This document shows, piece after piece, positions 27,144 to 36,153 of a stretch of 64,000 nt of DNA (positions within the stretch are counted from its first letter, which is position 1; every line of letters begins with the position of its first letter). Source of the stretch: Sphingomonadales bacterium. GTDB lineage: Bacteria; Pseudomonadota; Alphaproteobacteria; Sphingomonadales; Sphingomonadaceae. The notes under the pieces are model-generated. The model searched no databases. It was not told where the DNA came from and saw nothing but the letters and a program-made list of their open reading frames with translations. The stretch spans positions 124,001-188,000 of the forward strand of contig JAGWMZ010000007.1 of the NCBI GenBank assembly GCA_028871475.1. Reading direction: 5' to 3'. The position numbers and the translations under genes were made by a program.

Positions 27144-27996
27144 CGCGCACCTCCTCCTTGCCGCCAAGGCGGGCATATTCCGCGAGCAGGCCAGTGAGCG
27201 CTGCGTCGCCAAAGACAGTCTGACTGCCGGTGGAACTGCCTTCGTCCCGCTCGCAATAGGGCTGGGTCGGATCGCCCTGGACCATGGTGAACGCAGGCAC
27301 GCGCGTGACTCCATGCTGGCGGAAGACCAAGGGATCGATGATCACCTGAACATTGCGCATGGCGCAGGCTGGGCCCTCACAGCCAGGATCTTGTCGCAGG
27401 ATCTGCGCCGAGAGCTTCGCCATCGGCGCGACCCAGCGCAATCCGCCGGGCATGCCCCGAAATGCTATCACACCGCCCACCAGTTCCAGTTGGGCTGCAT
27501 AGGCGCGCAGTTCGGCGATCGGCATGGATGAGGAGGCGAAAATGACGGGGACGTAACCCTTTGGCGCTGCGGGCAGGGCGCCACCTGCGAGCACAGCGCG
27601 ATCCGGAGCGGAAAGGCCCAGTGCCTGGCTGATACGCAGGCTCGCCGCCTCACGCTGAGCGTCAAGCGCGGCTTTGCTCTGGGTCAGAGCCTGTTGCGCA
27701 CGGGTCTCTACCTGTGGGGCGACCAGTCGGCGGTGCAGCCCGTCAAACGCTCGGCGGCGTGCGGTCTCGGGCATATTGGGCATGGCGGGGAGTGCGACCT
27801 CCGGGCGCCCCTGCTTTTGCTGCGCGGCAATTGCGGCCTTCAGGCGGGCCATGGCGGCATCACCGTCAGCCTCCACGGCGCTGCGCGCAGAGGGGGCAGT
27901 GGCTTCCTGGCTGGCGGCTATGGCAGGCGAGAGAAGCAGGGCGAGCGCGGGCGCAAGCCCCGCGCGCTTACTGCACGGCGCTTTGCATATAGGCAT
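27115..27996 (-). CDS. trbC: Type-F conjugal transfer protein TrbC
   Basis: This is a 293-residue periplasmic protein for F-pilus assembly, normally acting with TraW. A signal peptide ends near AIAASQ. The C-terminal half holds the TrbC domain: YVPVIFASSSMPIAELRAYAAQ, GGVIAFRGMPGG, VQVIIDPLVFRQHGVTRVPAF and GDAALTGLLAEY. The last ~29 nt of traN overlap its start. In F, TraW and TrbC interact; here they are separate genes. Confidence 0.93.
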   Translation of the reverse strand: MPICKAPCSKRAGLAPALALLLSPAIAASQEATAPSARSAVEADGDAAMARLKAAIAAQQKQGRPEVALPAMPNMPETARRRAFDGLHRRLVAPQVETRAQQALTQSKAALDAQREAASLRISQALGLSAPDRAVLAGGALPAAPKGYVPVIFASSSMPIAELRAYAAQLELVGGVIAFRGMPGGLRWVAPMAKLSAQILRQDPGCEGPACAMRNVQVIIDPLVFRQHGVTRVPAFTMVQGDPTQPYCERDEGSSTGSQTVFGDAALTGLLAEYARLGGKEEVRDAQTRLERR

Positions 27997-29077
27997 CGAC
28001 TTTGTCCTTGATGTCGATCTGGATGTCGGACTGCGATTTGCGGGTGAACTCGGCGTAATATTCCGAGAGATCCATCTTGCTGAAATCCAGCGCCTGGAAT
28101 TCCTCCGGCGTGAAGCCGCGGCAATATGGGTCCTTGGGCGTGCCCCAGCCTATCGCGTTAAAGCTCTTCAACTGCGGGCGACCCTGCTCCTGGATGATAC
28201 GGCCGAGCTTGGTGTTGAAGCAGCAATTGCCGACAGATTTCTGGATGCAGATGCCCAGGATCTTTGAGCTGCACCATGTCCCGACCTCATGGCACATGGC
28301 TGAACCCCGCAGGATGCCGGCCTCCATATCCTGTTGATCACAGCCAGAGAGCAGGAATTCCAGGACCAGGTTGATGGCCAGATCGATGGCCAGCGAGGTC
28401 GGGTCGATGCCCACGATGATCGCCTTGCCTGCAGCGCTGGCGGCTTGGCTGGCCGTGGCGCCAGCCTTGAAGGCGGTGTAGGCGGCCTTGACCCCGGTGA
28501 GGACACCCTTGGCAACCGCGATCTTGGTCGAGATCGAGGTGATCCCCGAATCCACGCCATCATTCACAATGCTGCCCTTGTTGGCGCAGCAATTGGAAAA
28601 GGTGGTGAGCAGTCCGGCTGGCCGGCAGCGGAGCGCGCGCCCGGAAAAGATCTCGATCGAGCCGTAGCAATTGCCATCGGCATCCACGGCGCCGTCATTG
28701 GCCGCGCCCGGATCATCGACGACCGGGTCAGTGGCGATTGCCGTCGAACTTGCGGTGCAGAGATTGGGCGAGCAGGCCGGCGTCCAACCTGATGCCGGCT
28801 TGAGGCACTGATATTGCGAGCCGAGCGGGCAAGAATATTGGCCTTGCGCATCGGCGGTGCAGTCGACCTTCTGGAGCGGGCAGAGCGGGCTGCCGCTTGC
28901 TGTTGTCACGCAGGTCGCGATTTCACCGGGGTCGGCAGCATCACCATCGCCGTTGAGATCGGCCGCGCAGAGATAGCTGGTCTGGGCCTGCGCCGATGGC
29001 GCCAGCGGGAGGGGCACGGTCAGCGCGGCAAGCCCGACGGCCCAGCGCCAGCGACGGGGAGGGATGCGCGCGCTCAC
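27968..29077 (-). CDS. traN: TraN-like protein, C-terminal half as a separate gene
   Basis: This is a 369-residue Cys-rich secreted protein with its own signal peptide (ending SAQAQ). Cys pairs are spread through the N-terminal third. The C-terminal part with SNCCANKGSI, CSSKILGICIQKSVGNCCFNTKLGRIIQEQGRPQL and CRGFTPEEFQALDFSKMDLSE is the conserved end of TraN, the outer-membrane mating-pair adhesin. It overlaps the larger upstream traN-like gene by 4 nt. F TraN is one chain of about 600 residues. Confidence 0.8.
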   Translation of the reverse strand: MSARIPPRRWRWAVGLAALTVPLPLAPSAQAQTSYLCAADLNGDGDAADPGEIATCVTTASGSPLCPLQKVDCTADAQGQYSCPLGSQYQCLKPASGWTPACSPNLCTASSTAIATDPVVDDPGAANDGAVDADGNCYGSIEIFSGRALRCRPAGLLTTFSNCCANKGSIVNDGVDSGITSISTKIAVAKGVLTGVKAAYTAFKAGATASQAASAAGKAIIVGIDPTSLAIDLAINLVLEFLLSGCDQQDMEAGILRGSAMCHEVGTWCSSKILGICIQKSVGNCCFNTKLGRIIQEQGRPQLKSFNAIGWGTPKDPYCRGFTPEEFQALDFSKMDLSEYYAEFTRKSQSDIQIDIKDKVDAYMQSAVQ

Positions 29078-31020
29078 CGCTGGGTCGCCGTGCAGACGAG
29101 GTCGGCGCCCGAGAGCCGAACGGTCTGCATCATCGCGGCAGCCTCGGGAAAATCATCGAGGCAACCGCAATCCGTGACAAGCTCCTCACCGGGGCCAAGG
29201 GGACAGGTGTCGGCGGCGCTGCAGGCATGATAGAAAGTGTCGTAGCTGGCCGGATTATTCTGCTTGGCCCCGATCACACCATCCATTGCCGCATCGGCAT
29301 TGGTCTTGGGCGCGCGGGTCTTGCAGATGCTTTCGCAGGCCGCGACGCTGCCACGATCGGGCAGACTGAAGGCTTGGCTTGAGGTCGTCACCGTGCCATT
29401 CGCCGCTGTCGTGCGGTCGGCGAGCAGGGTTTCGGTCGAATGGTCGATGATGTAGCTGGCCCGGGAAAGGTCGGGCGTCGAGCTTGATGCGACGCATTGA
29501 TAGCGCCGGTCGCGCTCGAAGAAATCGCGGGTCACGGCCTGCGTGCAGCTGGCCGAGTTGACCACCCGGCTTTGCGACAGGGGCTTCAGGCCTGTGTTGA
29601 CGCCATTGTGGAAGGTTTCCACGCCATCGACGGTTTCATTGTAGCGGTGGCAGGTGCTGTCACTCTCATTGCCCAGGCAGGTGTCAGTGAGGGTCTCGGT
29701 CAGATGGCAGGAACTATCCACTGTCGCGGTAACCTGGGCAAAGCCCTCGCCACCCATGGATATGGCAAGGCGCAGCCAGATGTCGTGATCGCCATTGGTA
29801 AGATAGGGCTTCAGGTCGAGATTGGGATAGGCGTAGAAGGTCTTGCGTTGCTCACAGTCATAGGGTGGCAAGCCATCGCCCTGCCATTTTCCGGGGCCGG
29901 TCGAGACAAGCTGGCCATCGACCCTGACCTGTCCCCAGTCATCGGCAAACCAGTTGGTCAGACGCACATCGGACAGGCGCGAGGCATCGCTGACATGCAG
30001 GGTCATATGGAAATCGAAGAGGGTGCAGGAGCCCGAGAGGCTGTTGTCCGTGGGTGAGCCCATGACGAAGGCAACCGAGCTGTCGCTATAGGTATAGGTC
30101 GCATAGCCGCCCGAGAGGCGCTGGATGACATTCTGCGTGGTGACGCTCGAAAGAGTAAGGTTCCTCGTGACCGCGCAATCGCGCATGTCCTGCGTCTTGC
30201 CGACACCAGCTGGTGATCCGGCCAGGGTCTGAAAGACGCTGCTGGTCTGCGAGGTGGCATAGGCATCGCTGTTGAGGGATGACGCATTGGAGGCATAGGC
30301 GCTGGCGGCCACAGCAGGCGAGGAGGAGCAAGCTGTGGTCTGCGCGCCGGTATAGCGGATCACCGGCCCATCGACGGACACTTGGGAAACGCCGATACGC
30401 GGATCGGCGGTGGTGAGCGCGCCGACGACCCCGCCGCCCAAATCCTTCAGGACCGTCGCCAGATTACCCCAGGCCAAATTGCTGCCGCAGGAATTGTTGA
30501 TACAATAGCAGGCCGAGAGCTGGCTCATATCCACCTCGCTCAATTTGAGAGTGTTGGCGCTAGTAACGGCCCATTGGTAGTTGTGGCAGTTGTTCCAGCT
30601 GCCCGGATCACAGGCGATAATGCCGTTGGCGCAGATGCCGGAGATCGGCTTGGGGACGCTCAAGGCCTCATCGAAGTTGCCGTCGAGATCCTTGTCACGC
30701 GAGATGGTGAGTGCCCCGACGTCGCCCGTGCCGGAAGGCTGGGCCAGAAGCTCGAGCATGGTCGCACTCTTCTGACAGGCGATGTTTGGCGTGAAGCTGG
30801 AGGCCCCGTTGATCGTGGTGATGGCGTTGCCGGCCAGGCCCGGCGTCACATAGTTCTGTCGCAGGGCATCGCTGTCGCTGGTCTTGGCCTGCGAAGCCGC
30901 GGCGGCGGACCGCGCGCGATCTTCCATGGTCTGGCTGGACTGGGCAAACGCTGCGCCAGGCGCCGCCAGGGCAGCGATCAAGGAGGCGGCGGCGATGGCA
31001 CCGGCACGCAGGGGCCTCAT
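29074..31020 (-). CDS. traN: TraN-like outer-membrane mating-pair protein, N-terminal part
   Basis: This 648-residue secreted protein has a clear signal peptide (LRAGAIAAASLIAALAAPGAAFA). It contains many Cys, including CYCINNSCGSN, CHRYNETVDGVE and CGCLDDFPEAAAMMQTV near the end. TraN-type sequence is seen in the ACQKSATMLELL and CAVTRNLTLSS regions. It probably binds a recipient outer-membrane protein to stabilise mating pairs, together with the next gene. The start overlaps the preceding small gene by 4 nt. Confidence 0.75.
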   Translation of the reverse strand: MRPLRAGAIAAASLIAALAAPGAAFAQSSQTMEDRARSAAAASQAKTSDSDALRQNYVTPGLAGNAITTINGASSFTPNIACQKSATMLELLAQPSGTGDVGALTISRDKDLDGNFDEALSVPKPISGICANGIIACDPGSWNNCHNYQWAVTSANTLKLSEVDMSQLSACYCINNSCGSNLAWGNLATVLKDLGGGVVGALTTADPRIGVSQVSVDGPVIRYTGAQTTACSSSPAVAASAYASNASSLNSDAYATSQTSSVFQTLAGSPAGVGKTQDMRDCAVTRNLTLSSVTTQNVIQRLSGGYATYTYSDSSVAFVMGSPTDNSLSGSCTLFDFHMTLHVSDASRLSDVRLTNWFADDWGQVRVDGQLVSTGPGKWQGDGLPPYDCEQRKTFYAYPNLDLKPYLTNGDHDIWLRLAISMGGEGFAQVTATVDSSCHLTETLTDTCLGNESDSTCHRYNETVDGVETFHNGVNTGLKPLSQSRVVNSASCTQAVTRDFFERDRRYQCVASSSTPDLSRASYIIDHSTETLLADRTTAANGTVTTSSQAFSLPDRGSVAACESICKTRAPKTNADAAMDGVIGAKQNNPASYDTFYHACSAADTCPLGPGEELVTDCGCLDDFPEAAAMMQTVRLSGADLVCTATQR

Positions 31021-31355
31021 CGTGTGCCTCCCGTCACTTCGCGCAGACCCTTGCGCAGGCGGAACAGCATACCCTTGGGAAGTTCGGGCACAGCGCTTGC
31101 GATCACGCGGAAAACGGCCTGGCCTTCAAAAGTGGTCAGCACGGCCACCGGAGCGGCGTCTGGGAGAGGTTCCACCGTCCTGGGGCTCCTGATCGGGACA
31201 GGGGTGGCCGTGCTGACCAAGGTTTGGGCAGCGCCGCGAGGGGGAGGCGGCGCTGCCCGTTCCGCGCTTCGTCCCGGGCAGCCTGGGGGGCTGTGGCGGG
31301 CAGGCCGGAAAAGGCCCGGAAACGAGGCGAGGAATGGGGGAAGGGGCAGGTTCAC
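31017..31355 (-). CDS. Small proline/arginine-rich protein between traU and traN
   Basis: This protein is 112 residues long. The first half is rich in Pro, Arg and Ala; the second half has a compact block (VAVLTTFEGQAVFRVIASAVPELPKGMLFRLRKGL). The GTG at 31355 overlaps the traU stop (GTGA), and the stop overlaps the traN start (ATGA), so it is embedded in the operon and very likely translated. I do not recognise a family. Confidence 0.6.
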   Translation of the reverse strand: MNLPLPPFLASFPGLFRPARHSPPGCPGRSAERAAPPPPRGAAQTLVSTATPVPIRSPRTVEPLPDAAPVAVLTTFEGQAVFRVIASAVPELPKGMLFRLRKGLREVTGGTR

Positions 31356-32365
31356 GGCGCGGACACTCCCGCGCAGCAGATCGTCTTCTCGAAGATCATG
31401 AATTGCGCATTGTCCTTGCCCGGCGCATGCTTCGACGAGGTCCAGAGCGAGCCGGGTCTGCCGATGTTGACGCATTGGCCGCCCTTGACCGGCTCCATCA
31501 GCTGGAGCTTGTAGCGGCTCTTGGTCCAGATCGGCTGGGGCTTGAATGAGCAGCCATCGGCCGAATTGATGGTGAGCAGCCCAAGGCGGCCCATCATGAA
31601 AATGCCGCGCGAGGCGAGCCCCGCCCAGGCCTCGACGCTGTCGTCGAAATGGATGTCGCCGGCCAGCGGATAGGTGTTGCCCCATGACCCCATGCACCAG
31701 AAGAGCGGGTCAAGGACGCTACCTGCTGCGGCAGCCGCGCTGTCGGCCATGCAAGCAAGACCCGCCGCCGGATTGCCGAAGAGGATGCTCTCGGGCTGGA
31801 TGATGGCGCCCAGCGTGCCGGACTGCCAGGTCGGCATGACCTCGGTCATCATCGCGACATCGAAGCCATCGTCCTGGAAACAGGGAAGGTCGGTGAACAT
31901 GTCGAGCATCTTCCAGACCGGCGAGATGTAGTAGTGCATCTGGGCGAAGAGCTTGCGGGTGTTGGTGCCGTCGGAGATCGAGGACTGGCTGCCCTGCAGC
32001 TTGCCGCCGGTCGGCATGAGGTCCGCGCCCAGCGCCATCATGCAGCCGGGCTCGGTCACCACATCCACCATGCGGTTGGGCGACCAGAAGCTGACCTTGA
32101 TGCCGAACCAGAAGGTCGCGCCCTTGCGGCAGGCGCAGAGCGGCGCCGATGTCGATTGTGCATCGAGCGCCTTGTCGAGCTTGTTGTAAGGGCCGATCCG
32201 CACGCCCCCGATGGTGATCGGGAAGATGCAGGTCCAGCGCACTTTGGTCAGCGGATTGAAGATGGTGCCAGCCTCGCATTTGGAGGCATGGGCGGGCGCC
32301 GCCATGGCAAGCAGCGAGGCGGCAAGTGTGCTGGCTGCACCGCGCAGCAGGCGCGCGCGGTTCAT
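31352..32365 (-). CDS. traU: Conjugal transfer pilus assembly protein TraU
   Basis: TraU is a periplasmic protein needed for DNA transfer and pilus assembly. The signal peptide ends in AAPAHA. Family features include KCEAGTIFNPLTKVRWTCIFPI, the CACRKG...FGIKVSFWSP block, MHYYISPVWKMLDMF and the final Cys pair in KTICCAG. Length 337 is normal. It overlaps traW by 4 nt upstream. Confidence 0.94.
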   Translation of the reverse strand: MNRARLLRGAASTLAASLLAMAAPAHASKCEAGTIFNPLTKVRWTCIFPITIGGVRIGPYNKLDKALDAQSTSAPLCACRKGATFWFGIKVSFWSPNRMVDVVTEPGCMMALGADLMPTGGKLQGSQSSISDGTNTRKLFAQMHYYISPVWKMLDMFTDLPCFQDDGFDVAMMTEVMPTWQSGTLGAIIQPESILFGNPAAGLACMADSAAAAAGSVLDPLFWCMGSWGNTYPLAGDIHFDDSVEAWAGLASRGIFMMGRLGLLTINSADGCSFKPQPIWTKSRYKLQLMEPVKGGQCVNIGRPGSLWTSSKHAPGKDNAQFMIFEKTICCAGVSAP

Positions 32366-32985
32366 GAGCGCCCCCTTTCGCGCTCAAGGTGGACTTCCTG
32401 GAGTTCTAGCCGTTGCCCGACCTGGCGCACAATGACTGGCGCGACAGTGAGCCCGAGGCGCGCCTTGATGCGGTCTTCCAGGATAAAGAGAGCGCGCCCC
32501 TTCTTCTCGCCCAGCGTGATGGCGTCAGCGTCTTGCGGCGTTCCGGCGGCCAGCAGAATGAAATCCGATGCTGCTGCCTGATCCAGCGCCCAGTCGAGAT
32601 CGCGTGGCTGCACGACGATCAGTCGCTGGGGCAGGCTCACATAGGAGAGCGGGTTGAAGGTGTAGCCCTTGGCATAGAGCAGCCGCCCATCGGGCAGACG
32701 TATGTCGTCATCCAGCGTGTAGAAGGGCACCACGAAGCGGGTTCGGTTTTGCGCGGCAAGGGCGAGGGGAGCTGCCTTCATGGCGCTCCATCCTGCGCGC
32801 GGGCCGTAGCGACCGGGATCAGCCGGTATGGCCGCGGCCTTGCCTTCGACTTCGGCGAGGGCATCAGGTTCTATGATCGGCCAGGTTCTGCCGATTGTGG
32901 AGGTCCCCGCAGTTGCGGTTCCGGCGAAAAGCAGAGAGCCGGTCAGGAGGAAGGGCAGGGCGCGGCTCACGAGCGAAAGATTCAA
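32362..32985 (-). CDS. traW: Conjugal transfer protein TraW
   Basis: TraW is a periplasmic F-pilus assembly protein that works with TrbC. A signal peptide (LPFLLTGSLLFAGTATA) precedes the typical GRTWPIIEPDALAEVE. The C-terminal part has YNPL-like FNPLSYVSLPQRLIVV and WALDQA, then ALFILEDRIKARLGL. Length ~207 matches the family. The start is either TTG 32985, which overlaps the previous stop (TTGA), or GTG 32970, five codons in. Confidence 0.92.
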   Translation of the reverse strand: MNLSLVSRALPFLLTGSLLFAGTATAGTSTIGRTWPIIEPDALAEVEGKAAAIPADPGRYGPRAGWSAMKAAPLALAAQNRTRFVVPFYTLDDDIRLPDGRLLYAKGYTFNPLSYVSLPQRLIVVQPRDLDWALDQAAASDFILLAAGTPQDADAITLGEKKGRALFILEDRIKARLGLTVAPVIVRQVGQRLELQEVHLERERGRS

Positions 32986-33290
32986 CGCGGATAGGCTGAA
33001 TCGAGGATTTCTTCCTCGATCATGGTGGCCAGAGTTTCCGCGCTGATTCCACCCAAGCTGCCGGCGAAGAAGCCCGCAACCGCGCACCGATCAAGCGGCA
33101 GGCCGCATAGAAGACAGCCTGTCGCCACCATCAGACCGAGCAGCATCGCTGCATTTTCAAGGCTGATCTGAGCGGCTTGCCACGAAAGGACCATGTCTTG
33201 CGCGCGCGCGAATTCCAGCGGTTCGAGATCGCGGGGGTCGATGGGCATCTCGTCCCCTGCGTCCGGCAGCGGGGAGGGATGTCCGTTCAT
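32982..33290 (-). CDS. Small membrane protein in the trbI position (second of two)
   Basis: This 102-residue protein has a charged N-terminus and hydrophobic helices around 48-63 (MLLGLMVATGCLLCGL) and 69-80 (AVAGFFAGSLGG). No family is recognised. It overlaps both neighbours by 4 nt. In the F plasmid, trbI lies here between traC and traW; this gene and the one before it occupy that place but are not clearly TrbI. Confidence 0.6.
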   Translation of the reverse strand: MNGHPSPLPDAGDEMPIDPRDLEPLEFARAQDMVLSWQAAQISLENAAMLLGLMVATGCLLCGLPLDRCAVAGFFAGSLGGISAETLATMIEEEILDSAYPR

Positions 33291-33640
33291 GGCCGGGTGC
33301 CTGGGTTGCCGAGGCGCGCTGCAACCTTGTCGATGAGATGGCTCAGCAAGCGTCCAGTCATCGACGCAAAGCCCATGGCAAGGCAGCCCACAAACAGGCA
33401 GCCTGCTCCGGCCAGGACGGCGTTGCGCATAGCCCTTAAAAAGCTCTGATGGAGTGCGAGGCTGCCGCCGAAGAGGAATGCGGCCATCATTGCGCTTTCA
33501 AGAGCAATCAGCCGCAGCCGCCAACGTAAGGCTTGGGCTTCAGCCTGAACCGAGGCGCGGGCTTCAATGAAGTCCTCCAGTTCGGCGCGCTGAGCGAAAG
33601 TCAGGCTCATCTGGTCGGGGTGATGGCTATGTCGGCTCAT
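33287..33640 (-). CDS. Small membrane protein in the trbI position (first of two)
   Basis: This 117-residue protein begins with a His-rich stretch and an amphipathic helix (SLTFAQRAELEDFIEARASVQ). Two hydrophobic segments follow at about 45-62 and 72-92 (AVLAGAGCLFVGCLAMGF). GGAGG lies 7 nt before ATG 33640. It follows traC directly and overlaps the next gene by 4 nt. Both small proteins share a helix then two membrane segments, so they may be distant paralogues. Confidence 0.6.
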   Translation of the reverse strand: MSRHSHHPDQMSLTFAQRAELEDFIEARASVQAEAQALRWRLRLIALESAMMAAFLFGGSLALHQSFLRAMRNAVLAGAGCLFVGCLAMGFASMTGRLLSHLIDKVAARLGNPGTRP

Positions 33641-33642
33641 CA

Positions 33643-36153
33643 TCAAACCTCCTTGGTTTGGGGAAGGATTTCGGCTGGATCGACACCGGCGAGGCGGCAG
33701 ACGGCCTCAAGCGGGCTCAGGCCCTTGCGCAGCAGAGCATCGAAGGCGGCGACCTCACCGGGCGCCGAGGTGTTGATCCAGTAAGAGAAGGGATCGACCA
33801 CAAGTCGCGCAATGCCCAGACCCAGCGGGCTGTCGATGAAGACCTCGCTGTAATGCGGCTTGGAATTGCGGACCGATTTGAGGAGGTCGAGGACGAAGGG
33901 GGAGTAGTCGAGCACCTTGTTCTCGACGGCTTGCGCGTAGGTCGAGCCCTGCAAAAGGAAGCGGGTGGCGGCATTCTCCAGGATCACCTGCCCGGTTCCC
34001 CCGAACAGCAGCAGGTCGTTCATACTCTGCAGCACAACGCCGAAGCTGCCCTGATATTTGCGGGCCCGGCGGTAGCCCTGGCCAAAGGCCTCGGCGAGAC
34101 GGGAGAGATCCTGCCCGTCGCTGCGGGTCATGAATTGCGCGGCCTCGTCGCAGAGCACGAAGCGGGGCTTGTCGCGCGCCGAGAGATAGAGCTCCTGCGT
34201 CACGGCATTGACCACGACCATGACGATCACATTGAAGAGATCTGGCATGGCCTTGAGGCGCTCGAGCTCCAGCACCACGAACTCGTCGCGGGAGATGTCG
34301 AAGCTGGAGGGACCGTTGAAGAAATGGCCATAGGCGCCATCCGAGCCGAAATCGCGCAAATTGAAGGCGAGCTCGCGCGCGGCAGGGATCAGATGCTCGA
34401 CGCGGTCGAGGTCGGTGCCGGCATGGGCGGGATAGGCGCCGAGCCATTGGCGAACAGCATCGATCCCCTGTTCGGACCGCCCGGTGTCGATGGTCCACTG
34501 GACTGCAGACTTCAGCAGGTTCCATTCCGAGGTCGAGACGCCCTTGCGGGTCGCGGCATTGGCCATTTCCGCAACGATGGCGACCGCCATGGAGATGGCT
34601 GACTGCTTGTCCTCGCCATCAAGGGCAAAGCCCATATCGAAGGGGTTGAGAACCAGGCGCTCCTCGCCGATGTCGATATAGCGGCCCGAGCACAGCGTGC
34701 AGAGCTTGCGGTAGGAGCCGCCGATATCGATGATGCGGATGAGCGCCCCTTGCGCGAAATATTGCTGGCAGAGATTGTTGAGGAGGAAGCTTTTGCCCGC
34801 CCCGCTCTCGGCTGAGACGATGAAGTTGTAATTGTTGATCCTTGGATCGAACAGATCGAGGGTGATGAGCTGCCCCTTGCGCCCTGCGTAGAGCAGGGAG
34901 GGGCGTCCGCCGCCGCGAAAGTCGCTCTGCACCGGGCTGAGCAGGACGGCAGCTTTCACCGGCATCCGGAAATCCCGCTCGAGCAGGCGTAACGTCCGCT
35001 TCTCAGGGTACAGGCCGAAGGGCAGGCTCATCGGCAGCAGGATGGGATTGAGGTAGCTTTCCTCCTGCATCATCCAGGGCAGCGGATCGCTTTCCCAGAG
35101 GCGCTTGGCGCGCGCCGCCATCTCGCGGGCCTGCGCGCGGCTGCGTCCAAAGACCCATACTGTCGGCACGATGGTGACGAAGCGCGAATTACCCGCCTCG
35201 TCGAGCACCCAGGAGATTTCCTCGATCTGCTTGCCGACCTCGACGGCAAAGGAGCCGGCGGCTTTTTGCGCGGAGAGGATCTGGGCGCGCTTGTGGATGG
35301 CGAAGTTGGAATGGTCGAAGAGCACATTGAGCGTGATCATGAAGGGCCCGCCAATCTGGTCGCTGTCTTCGGCCGCGCCGCGCATGCCGCCCAGCAGGCG
35401 ATTGGCGCGCTCGGCGGTGATGCGCCGGGCCGGACTGCGCGGTGTCAGGCAGCGTGCCACCTGGTTGCCAAGGAAGACCTCGGGTCCCTCGAACAGCAGG
35501 TCGGGCCCGGCATCAATGATCTGCTTGCGGATCGCGCGATGCTGCGCGCCATCCTCCCCATCCGCGAAATGGCCCGAGGCGGCGGTGAAGATACCGTTGA
35601 AGATCCGGCGGTAGAGGCTGACGGTCTCCTCAGGTGCCATGCGGCGGATGGCGAGCTTGGAAAGCTGCTCCTCGACCTGACGGCGCAGATCCTGCCCCAG
35701 ATGATCGCGGGTCTTGATCGAGAGGAACAGCCGAAAATCCCGCAGGGGTATGCCATGCATGGCCTCAAGGCCCAGTGTGCCGGCGCGCAGATATGCAGCC
35801 GTATGCCGGGCCGAGGCCTGGATCAACGGATCGGGCCGCGTCTTGAGATCGAGAAAGGCATCGAGTGCCTGATCGATAACCGGGTCGGCGAGGCAGTGCA
35901 GCTGAAGGACCGTTCCTTCGGGGAAATGGATGTTGAGCAGGCCCGTCAGCGCCTGGTGGACATGGGAAAAGAGATAGGCGGAAGGGACGAGCTCCCAGGC
36001 ATAACCCCAGCCATCGTCGATGCAGAGGAAGGCCTCCTCCTCGCGGTCCCAGGCGACCAGCGGCAGAAAATCGGAGTAGGCATCGCGTGCAACCGCGCGG
36101 TGGAGGGCTGCGAAGGTGAGGCCTCCCGCGCCTTCATGGGCCAGGCCCCTCAC
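33643..36153 (-). CDS. traC: Type-IV secretion system ATPase TraC
   Basis: TraC is the cytoplasmic VirB4-type ATPase that powers F-pilus assembly. The Walker A SAESGAGKSFLLNNL lies near residue 450, Walker B in RFVLCDEAAQFM, and a conserved ENAATRFLLQGS segment near the C-terminus. The N-terminal VirB4 domain begins with FLPLVAWDREEEAFLC. Length 836 is close to F TraC (~875). GTG 36153 overlaps the traV stop (GTGA); the frame extends further upstream but is antisense-like there. Confidence 0.95.
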   Translation of the reverse strand: MRGLAHEGAGGLTFAALHRAVARDAYSDFLPLVAWDREEEAFLCIDDGWGYAWELVPSAYLFSHVHQALTGLLNIHFPEGTVLQLHCLADPVIDQALDAFLDLKTRPDPLIQASARHTAAYLRAGTLGLEAMHGIPLRDFRLFLSIKTRDHLGQDLRRQVEEQLSKLAIRRMAPEETVSLYRRIFNGIFTAASGHFADGEDGAQHRAIRKQIIDAGPDLLFEGPEVFLGNQVARCLTPRSPARRITAERANRLLGGMRGAAEDSDQIGGPFMITLNVLFDHSNFAIHKRAQILSAQKAAGSFAVEVGKQIEEISWVLDEAGNSRFVTIVPTVWVFGRSRAQAREMAARAKRLWESDPLPWMMQEESYLNPILLPMSLPFGLYPEKRTLRLLERDFRMPVKAAVLLSPVQSDFRGGGRPSLLYAGRKGQLITLDLFDPRINNYNFIVSAESGAGKSFLLNNLCQQYFAQGALIRIIDIGGSYRKLCTLCSGRYIDIGEERLVLNPFDMGFALDGEDKQSAISMAVAIVAEMANAATRKGVSTSEWNLLKSAVQWTIDTGRSEQGIDAVRQWLGAYPAHAGTDLDRVEHLIPAARELAFNLRDFGSDGAYGHFFNGPSSFDISRDEFVVLELERLKAMPDLFNVIVMVVVNAVTQELYLSARDKPRFVLCDEAAQFMTRSDGQDLSRLAEAFGQGYRRARKYQGSFGVVLQSMNDLLLFGGTGQVILENAATRFLLQGSTYAQAVENKVLDYSPFVLDLLKSVRNSKPHYSEVFIDSPLGLGIARLVVDPFSYWINTSAPGEVAAFDALLRKGLSPLEAVCRLAGVDPAEILPQTKEV

